In this document: positions 43,730 through 50,415 of the stretch, in pieces
Numbering within the stretch: position 1 is the first letter of the stretch
Layout: each line of letters begins with the position of its first letter
Source of the DNA: DASRLE01 sp964558455
GTDB lineage: Bacteria > Verrucomicrobiota > Verrucomicrobiia > Limisphaerales > Palsa-1400
Direction: 5' to 3'
Assembly (NCBI GenBank): GCA_964558455.1
Contig: CAZLEE010000006.1
Location: 1-50,415 of the forward strand
Length of the DNA: 50,415 bases
Notes under the pieces: generated by a model
Seen by the model: only the letters and a program-made list of their open reading frames with translations
Databases searched by the model: none
Told to the model about the DNA's origin: nothing
Program-made: the position numbers and the translations under genes

Positions 43730-44809
43730 TCATCCAACCCGGACAGGCCCTCCGCCCCCGGCCATCAAGGGTAAATGCAGCGTGACTGTGGTCACGTCTG
43801 ACGGAACGGATTCAATGCGGATCGCGCCGCCATGAGCGGACGCGATCCATTGAGCGATGCTCAAACCCAGGCCGCACCCTTCCACATCGTTGCCGTGCGC
43901 CGGGTCCCCGCGAAAAAAACGGTCAAAGACGCGCGGCAAAATATCGGCGCGTATCCCCGGGCCGGTGTTGGTGATGACAAATTCCGCGACGCGCCCGGAC
44001 GGGCGCAGGGACATGACAATCCGTCCGCCCGGCTTGTTGTATTTGACAGCATTGTCGGCCAGGTTGAGAAATAGTTGCCGGAGCCGGTGGGCGTTGCCCA
44101 TCACGGCAAGGGGTTCGCAGGCGGCCAGTTCCACGCTCACTGCCATGGGCTCGGCCAGGATGACGGCGTCACCGTGAAGGTCGCGCGCCAATTCGTCCAG
44201 GCGCAAAGGCTCCATCTTCAGGTTGAGCTGGCCTGAATCCGCGCGGGTCAGGAGGGTGAGGCCGTCCACGATTTTGGACAGGCGGCGCAATTCGTCAAGC
44301 TGGCTGAGGTGGCGTTCGCGCTCGGCGGGCGGGAGATCTTCGTCGCGCAACGCGGTCTCCGATTCTCCATACATCACGGTTAGCGGCGTCTTTAATTCGT
44401 GCGAGGCGTGAAGGGTGAATTCGCGGATTTGGCGGAAGGCCTCGTTCAAGCGGGTTTGCATCGCATTCAACACGGCGGCCAATTCATCCAATTCATCGCC
44501 GTTATTGGAGCGGGGGAGCAGCCGGCCCAAGGTGCGTTCGTCGATCTCCTTGGCCGCCTTGGTCAGGTTGGCGATGGGCTTGAGCGCGCGGCGGGTCATC
44601 CACCAGCCCGCCGCCACCCCCAGCACCATGGCGGGCAAACCAACGCTCATGACGATCTCCCCGATTTCATCCAGCGGACTTTCGCCGCTGGTATGATGGT
44701 GGCGATGATATTGCTCGGCAAATTCCGCATAAACCGCCCAACTGATGAGCAGGAGCGAAACGGCCAGGACGCCCGCATACCATAGCGTCAATCGGCAGCG
44801 AATCGTCAC
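43730..44809 (-). CDS. sensor histidine kinase with His-rich periplasmic loop
   Basis: The 359-aa kinase has two membrane helices bounding a short periplasmic segment (residues 28-50) that contains QYHRHHHTSGE, a HAMP domain (ALKPIANLTKAAKEID), HisKA with the phospho-His in LHASHELKTPLTVM near 136, and HATPase motifs LADNAVKYN, TNTGPGIR and GCGLGLSIAQW. The GTG start overlaps the regulator stop (GTGA). Its architecture resembles metal-responsive CusS-like kinases. The histidine cluster suggests a metal ligand, which is inference. Confidence 0.92.
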   Translation of the reverse strand: MTIRCRLTLWYAGVLAVSLLLISWAVYAEFAEQYHRHHHTSGESPLDEIGEIVMSVGLPAMVLGVAAGWWMTRRALKPIANLTKAAKEIDERTLGRLLPRSNNGDELDELAAVLNAMQTRLNEAFRQIREFTLHASHELKTPLTVMYGESETALRDEDLPPAERERHLSQLDELRRLSKIVDGLTLLTRADSGQLNLKMEPLRLDELARDLHGDAVILAEPMAVSVELAACEPLAVMGNAHRLRQLFLNLADNAVKYNKPGGRIVMSLRPSGRVAEFVITNTGPGIRADILPRVFDRFFRGDPAHGNDVEGCGLGLSIAQWIASAHGGAIRIESVPSDVTTVTLHLPLMAGGGGPVRVG

Positions 44810-45483
44810 GGCTCTTCCTTCATCATGTAGCCCATGCCGCGCACGGTGTGGAAGAGTTTGACTTCGAATCCGGCGTCGATTTTTTCGCGCAGCCGCTTGA
44901 TATAAACGTCCACCAGGTTGGATCCGGGATCAAAATCATAATCCCAGACTTTTTCCAGGATGGCCATGCGCCCGCAAATGCGCCCGGCCGAGCGCATGAG
45001 AAATTCCAACAGGCGATATTCCCGCACGGTCAAATCGAATTTTTTCCCGTCGCGCCGCGCCTCGCGCGTGATGGTGTCGAGGGTCAAATCGCCCACGCGC
45101 AGGACGGCTGATTTGGATTCGCCCGCCCCCCGCCTTCCCAGGGCGCGCACCCGGGCCACCAACTCGACCAGGGCGAAAGGCTTGGCCAGGTAATCGTCCG
45201 CCCCGGCATTCAAACCCTCCACGCGCTCATCCACTTCCCCCCGCGCGGAAAGAAGCAGAACCGGCGTGGTGTTTTTCGAATCGCGCAAATACCGCAGCAC
45301 GCTCAGTCCGTCGCGCCCCGGCAGCATGATGTCAAGCACCACGGCGTCAAAAGGAGTCCCCACGGCGGCGGCGATGGCGTCGTTGCCGTTATGGCAAACG
45401 TCAGCGGCAAAGCCGGCGTCTTGCAGCGCCTTGCGGATAAACGAGGCTGTTTTCTTTTCGTCTTCGACGATTAATACACGCAT
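44806..45483 (-). CDS. OmpR-family response regulator
   Basis: The 225-aa regulator has an N-terminal receiver (MRVLIVEDEKKTASFIRKAL; phospho-Asp in DAVVLDIMLPGRDG near residue 50; LLLSARGEVDERV) and a C-terminal winged helix (LTVREYRLLEFLM, GSNLVDVYIKRLREKID). It is most like CusR/CopR-type regulators. It is translationally coupled to the downstream kinase by a 4-bp overlap. The PepSY lipoprotein gene lies just upstream, separated by a strong hairpin, and is a likely co-regulated target. Confidence 0.93.
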   Translation of the reverse strand: MRVLIVEDEKKTASFIRKALQDAGFAADVCHNGNDAIAAAVGTPFDAVVLDIMLPGRDGLSVLRYLRDSKNTTPVLLLSARGEVDERVEGLNAGADDYLAKPFALVELVARVRALGRRGAGESKSAVLRVGDLTLDTITREARRDGKKFDLTVREYRLLEFLMRSAGRICGRMAILEKVWDYDFDPGSNLVDVYIKRLREKIDAGFEVKLFHTVRGMGYMMKEEP

Positions 45484-45493
45484 GATCAGGCGG

Positions 45494-45519
45494 CGCCGGA
45501 ACGATAGGCCGTTCCGGCG
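45494..45519. repeat. 10-bp perfect hairpin between PepSY gene and response regulator
   Basis: CGCCGGAACG, a 6-nt loop and CGTTCCGGCG form a strong stem with no T-run. It could attenuate or process the transcript between the lipoprotein and the two-component genes. Confidence 0.6.
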
Positions 45520-45560
45520 GCAAAGTTAAGCTCTTTGTCTCCGCCGCCGGCGCCGGCCGG

Positions 45561-45950
45561 TTAATCCTTGTCTTTCTTTTCCTTGCGTTCGTCTTCGTCT
45601 TTTTCCTTGGCCTGGTCTTTGGCGGTTTCCACGTCCACCGCGACAATTTCACCTGTGACGGCGTTGACGTTCACCTCGGTGATGTCCTTTGTCCCAGGGC
45701 GGGCGATGTCGAAGGACCAGATTAATTTCCCTTTTTCCTTTTCCAATTCTGCTTCCTTGATCGTGCCGTCCGGGACTTTGGCCAGGGCGGTGACGCGGGC
45801 ATCCGCCTCGGAGATTTTGGCCTGCGCTTGGAGTTTGGCTTGATGATGTTCCTTGTGCTGACCTTTGCAGCACTCGGATTCGCATCCCGCCACCAGTCCG
45901 GCCGCCAGCAGGCAGCAGAAACTCAATTTCATGCTCATATATCGCTTCAT
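45561..45950 (-). CDS. PepSY-domain lipoprotein with Cys/His cluster
   Basis: This 129-aa lipoprotein has signal segment LSFCCLLAAGLVAGC with its lipobox cysteine. Next comes ESECCKGQHKEHHQAKL, a potential metal-binding cluster. A PepSY-like domain follows (ISEADARVTALAKVPDGTIK, KLIWSFDIARPG, EVNVNAVTGEIVAVDVE), and the tail is highly charged Lys/Glu/Asp. PepSY proteins commonly lie beside two-component systems and can inhibit proteases or modulate the sensor. Its place upstream of a kinase with a His-rich loop suggests a joint role in metal or envelope sensing. Confidence 0.85.
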   Translation of the reverse strand: MKRYMSMKLSFCCLLAAGLVAGCESECCKGQHKEHHQAKLQAQAKISEADARVTALAKVPDGTIKEAELEKEKGKLIWSFDIARPGTKDITEVNVNAVTGEIVAVDVETAKDQAKEKDEDERKEKKDKD

Positions 45951-46064
45951 AATTTATTATTGTATGACACTTTCAATGCTTGCCCGGCCAGCATAGGCGC
46001 GTTGCGTGAAACGGGCATGAAAGAGAAATGACAATATTGTCATTTTTCCGCCGTCCGGTTGGCC

Positions 46065-46634
46065 TCAACGCTCCGCCAATACCAGCGCCCGGTCTTTTTC
46101 GTCAAGCACACGCCAGGAGCCGGGGACCAGACCGGCCAGATCAAAATTTCCAATGCGCACCCGCAACAGCCGCAATGTCGGGTGACCCGCCGCCGCCGTC
46201 ATGTGCCGCGCCTGCCGGTTTTTGCCCTCAATTAATTCCAGCCCGATCCACCGGTCCGGCACTGTTTTGCGAAATCGAATCGGCGGCTGGCGCGGCGCCA
46301 CCACCGGTTGCGGTTCCAGCAACCAGGCCCGGCAAGGCAATGTCCGGCGGCCCTGGATTACCACCCCGCGCGACAATTCAGCCAGCGCCTCCGCCGTTGG
46401 CGCCCCCTCCACCTGCGCCCAATAAACGCGCCCATGACCGCGTTTCGGCTGGAGCAGGCGCGCGTTCAAACCCGCCTCGTCGCTCAAAAGCAGCAACCCC
46501 TCCGAATCCGCATCCAGCCGCCCAATCGGATAAACCCCGGGCGGAAAATGAAATTCCGCCAGGGGGCGGTTGGCCGAGCCATCCGGGGTGAACTGGGAAA
46601 GCACCCCATACGGTTTGTTGAAAGCGATCAGCAT
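46065..46634 (-). CDS. rluE: 23S rRNA pseudouridine synthase (RsuA/RluE type)
   Basis: This 189-aa enzyme from ATG 46634 isomerises a specific uridine to pseudouridine. The catalytic aspartate is in IGRLDADSEGLLLL. Other motifs are MLIAFNKPYGVLSQF, ELIEGKNRQARHMTAA and HPTLRLLRVRIGN. The N-terminal S4 domain of RsuA/RluB is absent, as in RluE. The frame is open 8 codons upstream. The exact target uridine is inferred from the family only. Confidence 0.88.
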   Translation of the reverse strand: MLIAFNKPYGVLSQFTPDGSANRPLAEFHFPPGVYPIGRLDADSEGLLLLSDEAGLNARLLQPKRGHGRVYWAQVEGAPTAEALAELSRGVVIQGRRTLPCRAWLLEPQPVVAPRQPPIRFRKTVPDRWIGLELIEGKNRQARHMTAAAGHPTLRLLRVRIGNFDLAGLVPGSWRVLDEKDRALVLAER

Positions 46635-46737
46635 GACGGCAGGATGAGGGCGGAACAAAAGGCGCTCCAGAAATTTCGCCGATATTTTTTCACCCGGACA
46701 GCATTTGTCCAGGCAGCCCCGCTAAAGTCACGGGCAT

Positions 46738-46899
46738 ATGAATGCAAATCAAATGGAACTCGGCTTGAAAGCAAAACAAATCCGCGTCCAGGCGGCGCAA
46801 CGGCAACGCCGCCAACAACGGGCCGAATGGTGGTTCGCGCAAATGCGCCGCGTCGTGGCCGTCTCATTGGAGTGGAAGCCCGAAAAAGCGGAAGGTTGA
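46738..46899 (+). CDS. 53-aa basic WWF-containing small protein
   Basis: The product starts MNANQMELGLKAKQIRV, is arginine/glutamine-rich in the middle (QRQRRQQRAEWWF) and continues AQMRRVVAVSLEW. I recall small proteins with a WWF-QMRRVV-type motif in related bacteria, but no function is known. It lies alone between rluE and lolD and is shorter than usual gene-calling limits. No clear Shine-Dalgarno precedes it. The amino-acid pattern, not its length, supports it as real. Confidence 0.5.
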   Translation: MNANQMELGLKAKQIRVQAAQRQRRQQRAEWWFAQMRRVVAVSLEWKPEKAEG

Positions 46900-46922
46900 C
46901 CGGCTGTCAAAAGAACCGGTCG

Positions 46923-47603
46923 CTATGACGCCAGTTGGCCGTCAACCAGTTCGACGACCCGGGGGGCGCTGGCGGCGATTTTGGCGTCGTGGGTGGCGAC
47001 GACCAGCGTGGCTTGCCGCTCCTGACGCAGCTCCAGCAGGAGTTGAATGATCTCGTGGCCGGTTTGAGAGTCCAGATTGCCGGTCGGCTCGTCGGCTAAA
47101 ATCAGATCAGGCTGGTTGACCAGCGCGCGGGCGATGGCCACGCGTTGCTGTTCGCCCCCGGATAGTTCGTAGGTGCGATGTTCCATGCGGCGCTCCAAGC
47201 CGACGCGGCGCAGGAGATCGCGGCAGCGGGTGTTGGCATCGGCGGCGGCCATGCGGGCCATGCGGGCCGGGAGGAGGACGTTTTCCAGCGCGCTCAGTTC
47301 CGGCAGAAGATGGTAGGCTTGGAAAATAAAGCCGACCCGGCGGTTGCGCATCCGGGCCAGGGCGGTGGAAGAGAGTTGCAGAAGGTTGATTCCGTCAAAA
47401 ATAATTTCGCCCTGGTTGGGCAGGTCCAGGCCGCCGAGCAAGTGGAGCAGCGTGCTCTTGCCGGCCCCCGAGGCGCCGCGCAGGGCCAGGAATTCCCCCC
47501 GCTGCACGGTGAGGTTGATTTCGCGCAGGACATCCAGATTGCGCCGTCCGATGACGTAGGTTTTGCGCAGGTTGCGCGCGATCAGCACGGGGTCGTCATT
47601 CAT
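46923..47603 (-). CDS. lolD: lipoprotein-release ABC transporter ATPase
   Basis: This 226-aa ABC ATPase from the ATG at 47603 has Walker A RGASGAGKSTLL near residue 44, Q-loop FIFQAYHLLPE, signature LSGGEQQRVAIARAL, Walker B LILADEPTGNLD and H-loop VVATHD. LolD energises transfer of lipoproteins from the inner membrane to LolA. It overlaps the permease gene by 8 bp in the same direction. MacB-type ATPases are similar, but the partner decides for Lol. Confidence 0.9.
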   Translation of the reverse strand: MNDDPVLIARNLRKTYVIGRRNLDVLREINLTVQRGEFLALRGASGAGKSTLLHLLGGLDLPNQGEIIFDGINLLQLSSTALARMRNRRVGFIFQAYHLLPELSALENVLLPARMARMAAADANTRCRDLLRRVGLERRMEHRTYELSGGEQQRVAIARALVNQPDLILADEPTGNLDSQTGHEIIQLLLELRQERQATLVVATHDAKIAASAPRVVELVDGQLAS

Positions 47604-48873
47604 GGCGCAGGGCCTCCACAGGTTGAAGCCGGCTGGCTTTCCAGGCGGGGAACAATCCGGCCAGCACGCAGGCGGCAAAAGCCGTTCCGCAAATCCGCGC
47701 CACATCCCGGATCTGGATCAGAGCCGGCAAATCGTAAACATGATAAATGTCTGGGGGCAACAAGGACGAACCGGTGACGTTGCGCATGAGTGCCAGAAAT
47801 TCATTGCGGTAATGCAGCGCCAGCAAGGCCGCCCCCAACCCCAGTCCCACTCCCAATACGCCCACAAAAACGCTTTGACTCAAAAAGACGAGCAGCACTT
47901 GCAGATTCGAGGCCCCCAGCGCCTTGAGAATGCCGATCTCGCGCGTCTTTTGGACGACAAACGTGATCTGGCAATTAACGATGCCGAAGGCGGCGACGAT
48001 CATGATGAAAAACAGCATGTAAAACATCATTTCCTTTTCCGTGGCCAGCGCCTGGAAAATCTGGGTGGACTCCTCCCACGTCTTGACCGCGCAGCCGGCC
48101 TTGAGTTTCGTCCGCAATTGTCCGGCCACGGAGTCGGCCAGGAATGGATCGCGCAATTTGACTTCCAACCCCTGCGCGGTGTTTTTCGGCAGGTCGAGAA
48201 GCTCGCGCGCGTCTTTGAGGGAAACCACGACGTAGGCGGCGTTAAAATCCGGGAAGCCGACATCGAATATGCCCCGGACCGTGAATTCCTCGGGCAGCAC
48301 CACCTCCGCATTCGTTTTCCCGGCGGTGGCTTCCGATTTTTCGAGATTGCGCGGCGAATAGATGGCGATGCGGTCCCCGACATCAAGCCGGTTTTGATTG
48401 GCATAATCCACGCCGACCACCACGCCCCTGTCTGTCAAGTCAAACGAGCCGCTTTTGATGCTGGAAGGCAGCACATTGACGCTCCCCACCGTTTTCGGGT
48501 CCACCCCGGACAACCAGGGCACGGAGCGTTTTGGTTTGCCGGAATCGGGTTCGGTTTTGACCAGCACCTGGCTCATGATGATAGGGGAAACCCCGACCAC
48601 GTCCTTGTTCGACGAGATGGTTTTCATCAGGTCCTGATAATGGCTGAGCGTCTGATCCTCTTCCGCCGAAAAAACGGTCAGGTGCGCGTTGAAACCGAGG
48701 ATGCGATCCCGCCATTCCTGATCGAACCCGCTCATGACCGCGATCACGACAATCAGCACCGCCACCCCGAGCAAGACGCCAATGATCGAGATAACCGTGA
48801 TGACCGAAACAAAAGTCCGGCGCGGTCGCAGATAACGCAGGGCCAAAAAAGCCTCAAAGGGGAGCCTCAACAT
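47596..48873 (-). CDS. lipoprotein-release permease LolC/LolE
   Basis: This 425-aa permease has an N-terminal helix (FVSVITVISIIGVLLGVAVL) followed by a large periplasmic MacB-like domain (about residues 50-270). Three C-terminal helices follow (MLFFIMIVAAFGIVNCQITF; LLVFLSQSVFVGVLGVGLGL; AFAACVLAGLFPAWKASRL). The typical FxxLRYLRPRRTF start and KTREIGILKALGAS coupling segment are present. Only one permease gene is present, so it may work as a homodimer (LolF-like), in contrast to the LolCE pair of enterobacteria. Confidence 0.9.
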   Translation of the reverse strand: MLRLPFEAFLALRYLRPRRTFVSVITVISIIGVLLGVAVLIVVIAVMSGFDQEWRDRILGFNAHLTVFSAEEDQTLSHYQDLMKTISSNKDVVGVSPIIMSQVLVKTEPDSGKPKRSVPWLSGVDPKTVGSVNVLPSSIKSGSFDLTDRGVVVGVDYANQNRLDVGDRIAIYSPRNLEKSEATAGKTNAEVVLPEEFTVRGIFDVGFPDFNAAYVVVSLKDARELLDLPKNTAQGLEVKLRDPFLADSVAGQLRTKLKAGCAVKTWEESTQIFQALATEKEMMFYMLFFIMIVAAFGIVNCQITFVVQKTREIGILKALGASNLQVLLVFLSQSVFVGVLGVGLGLGAALLALHYRNEFLALMRNVTGSSLLPPDIYHVYDLPALIQIRDVARICGTAFAACVLAGLFPAWKASRLQPVEALRHE

Positions 48874-48925
48874 GCGGGAGGAGAATAGGAGCGCGCCTGT
48901 CTGGTGTCAACGGGACGCGCCGGTT

Positions 48926-49528
48926 TCACTTGCAATTAGTTTGACACGCCTTGCCCGGGATGGGGACGGAATCGCCAAACCGGCCGTAGTCAAATTCGTT
49001 CGTTTTGAACTGGTTCCGGTCCAGGATGCGGATGTAGCGGTATTTCAAAACCACGGTTCCGTCCGCCTCCGTCTTTTCGGGCACGCCATAGACTATCGCC
49101 AGCTTGCCTTTGGCGGCATACCGTTCCGCGCTCTCAAATGTGGCGTCGCCGCTCGTTTTGGCCATCGACCAACTGGTCGAAAAAAGACCCTCGCCGCGCG
49201 GCGAAATGGCCAGTTTCACGTTTTTCTTTTCCCCTTCCTGGACCCAGTCGAAATAGTGATGCTCAAAAACGGTGTTCGCCTGGATCAGGTCGCCCATGTC
49301 CATCTCGCGCGCATCCGTGCTCACGATGATGCCGGCCCACACCACGGCGGCCCCGGCGTAATGGGCGGGATGCTTGCGCACGTCATCGGGATAAACAGCC
49401 AGGCAATCCTGGCGAAACTCGGTTTTTTCCGGCGGGCTTGCCGGTTGGTACGGGCGGTTTCCGCCATGCGAAGCGCAAGACACGCAAGCGGCCAGCGCCG
49501 CCATTCCCAAGATAGAAATGCGAATCAT
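48926..49528 (-). CDS. Slp-like outer-membrane lipoprotein
   Basis: This 200-aa protein from the ATG at 49528 has a lipoprotein signal (MIRISILGMAALAACVSC; the lipid cysteine is ambiguous between two positions). The mature part (VRKHPAHYAGAAVVWAGIIV, YAAKGKLAIVYGVPEK, KYRYIRILDRN) matches the OB-like fold of Slp starvation-inducible lipoproteins. Its role is unknown. It lies upstream of the Lol genes in the same direction. Confidence 0.7.
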   Translation of the reverse strand: MIRISILGMAALAACVSCASHGGNRPYQPASPPEKTEFRQDCLAVYPDDVRKHPAHYAGAAVVWAGIIVSTDAREMDMGDLIQANTVFEHHYFDWVQEGEKKNVKLAISPRGEGLFSTSWSMAKTSGDATFESAERYAAKGKLAIVYGVPEKTEADGTVVLKYRYIRILDRNQFKTNEFDYGRFGDSVPIPGKACQTNCK

Positions 49529-49917
49529 AAAATATGCCGGATTGGATAATCTCTGAATCACGAAGGTAAAACTAGCTGATGCCCAAGGTTCTTGCCATCA
49601 TTCTTTTCAACAGTTTTTGGAAGAAGGAAGTTGGGAGTTGACCCGGTGGACGGTGGACGCCGGCAAAATTTGGAAAATGCGGCAGGCGGGGTGATCGTGC
49701 TTGACTAATTCTCTGCTGGCGAGCAAGTTGGGTTTCAACAAAACAGCACGACGCACATGGGCACCGCGAAACCATATGGCTATTTGAACCGGCTGGGAAA
49801 CGGCATTGCCTCTGAAGTGGACGCTTCCAACGGTTGCAAATGGGAATCGGGGGCTTTACGCTGCCAGCTTGACGAAAAGCGCAAGAGACAACTGCCCGCT
49901 TATTGGAAATAAATATC
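49529..49917. other. 389-bp region with no intact gene
   Basis: Short frames on both strands show no recognisable protein. The right end abuts the DNA-methylase fragment, so this is probably eroded sequence of a former restriction or defence locus. The 115-codon - strand frame is not credible. Confidence 0.4.
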
Positions 49918-50046
49918 ATGAAGTCTGAAACTGACCTCTATACGCAGACCGGCGGCGAAGGTGACATCCGCAAAGCCCTGGTTGAGGCCGACATCGTAGA
50001 TTGCATGGTTGCGCTGCCCGGCCAGTCAAATTTTTCCAACAACTGA
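49918..50046 (+). pseudogene. type I restriction methylase (HsdM) fragment
   Basis: The 42-codon frame contains GGEGDIRKALVEADIVDCMV and ALPGQ, the well-known HsdM segment just after the NPPF catalytic region. It then ends abruptly (SNFSNN-stop) where HsdM would continue LFYSTQIPVCLWFL. Upstream methylase domains and any HsdR/HsdS are absent. It is a relic of a type I restriction system. Confidence 0.65.
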
Positions 50047-50051
50047 ATCTT

Positions 50052-50381
50052 ATGGCCACACAACAAACAAAATTAAGGCTTCCTCAGGTTGAGAAGGTGA
50101 AGCTACGGCACTTCTCGCTGTTCACTGCAAATCCAGATGCAGAGTTTGAGTGCGACACCGGCGTTGTTTGCCTCGTCGGTGCCAATGGGATTGGGAAATC
50201 AACATTACTATCAGCAATCAACTTCGCTCTGACTGGGACGGTTTCGGACCCGAATCGCGCTTTTGAGTCAATGGAAGAGTATTACAAGTTTACCCGTATC
50301 TACTCGAGTAATTATTTTCGCGGTCGCATCGCGGTAGCCGATGAAGATGAGGCTGAGATTGCTCTAAGGGTTCGTGCATAA
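50052..50381 (+). CDS. SMC/RecF-like ATPase N-terminal domain, prematurely ended
   Basis: The 109-aa product has an N-terminal strand (VEKVKLRHFSLF) and Walker A VCLVGANGIGKSTLLSAI, typical of large AAA_23-type ATPases in DNA repair or phage defence. It then stops at 50379 with no Walker B. Other frames after the stop remain open to the window end, so a frameshift or sequencing error near 50375 is possible. It starts 5 bp after the HsdM fragment, suggesting a degraded defence cluster. Confidence 0.6.
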   Translation: MATQQTKLRLPQVEKVKLRHFSLFTANPDAEFECDTGVVCLVGANGIGKSTLLSAINFALTGTVSDPNRAFESMEEYYKFTRIYSSNYFRGRIAVADEDEAEIALRVRA

Positions 50382-50415
50382 ACAACTTCCGATACAAAGG
50401 CGGAATATGCACAAA

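Noticed and set aside
49572..49919. 115-codon - strand frame
   Set aside because: Low-complexity, cysteine/serine-scattered product without motifs, in an eroded region.
1..50415. tRNA and rRNA genes
   Set aside because: I scanned by eye for tRNA T-loop and acceptor patterns and rRNA signatures and saw none; a covariance-model scan was not possible.

Overview
The window is a 50.4 kb scaffold piece (it carries a 100-base N gap at 20234-20333) from a diderm bacterium, most likely a member of Verrucomicrobiota. Diderm features are LptD, LolC/LolD, an RND pump and Slp-like and PepSY lipoproteins. The phylum is inferred from the Cas9, which recalls the compact type II-C Cas9 of Akkermansia, and from the secreted glycosidase, FecR/CHASE2-cyclase and DUF5009 content. 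No rRNA or tRNA gene was seen.

Left part (1-20 kb): mfd; an RND pump with its adaptor; a 2.4 kb element bounded by perfect 16-bp inverted repeats (8084-10483) that holds an istB remnant and small cargo genes; a leftward fecR / CHASE2-adenylate cyclase / DUF5009 acyltransferase-like cluster; an O-antigen-ligase-like TPR protein; leuC; dprA; and a secreted glycoside hydrolase interrupted by the gap.

Centre (21-31.5 kb): a complete type II-C CRISPR-Cas locus. cas9, cas1 and cas2 read leftward. An array of 32 identical 36-bp repeats and 31 spacers of 29-30 nt follows, and its crRNA sense is opposite to the cas genes. A tracrRNA with anti-repeat and terminator lies divergent from cas9. No csn2 or cas4 is present. 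The array has no leader-like flank, but each repeat contains a promoter-like sequence. On its left the array abuts 3.2 kb of Mu-like phage head genes, broken at both ends. On the far side of that phage block lies another copy of the first 28 bases of the repeat. The phage block is therefore bracketed by CRISPR repeats, which is the most unusual structure here.

Right part (31.5-50.4 kb): prfB with its +1 programmed frameshift, trpC, an NtrC-type regulator, a PilC/GspF pilus or secretion protein, leuB, an alpha-L-fucosidase, a two-gene AAA-ATPase plus TOPRIM-like pair (candidate anti-phage system), a decayed DUF4230-like gene, lptD, a two-component system with a Cys/His-rich PepSY lipoprotein (possibly metal-responsive), rluE, lolD/lolC, an Slp-like lipoprotein, and a fragment of a type I DNA methylase followed by a truncated ATPase at the right edge.
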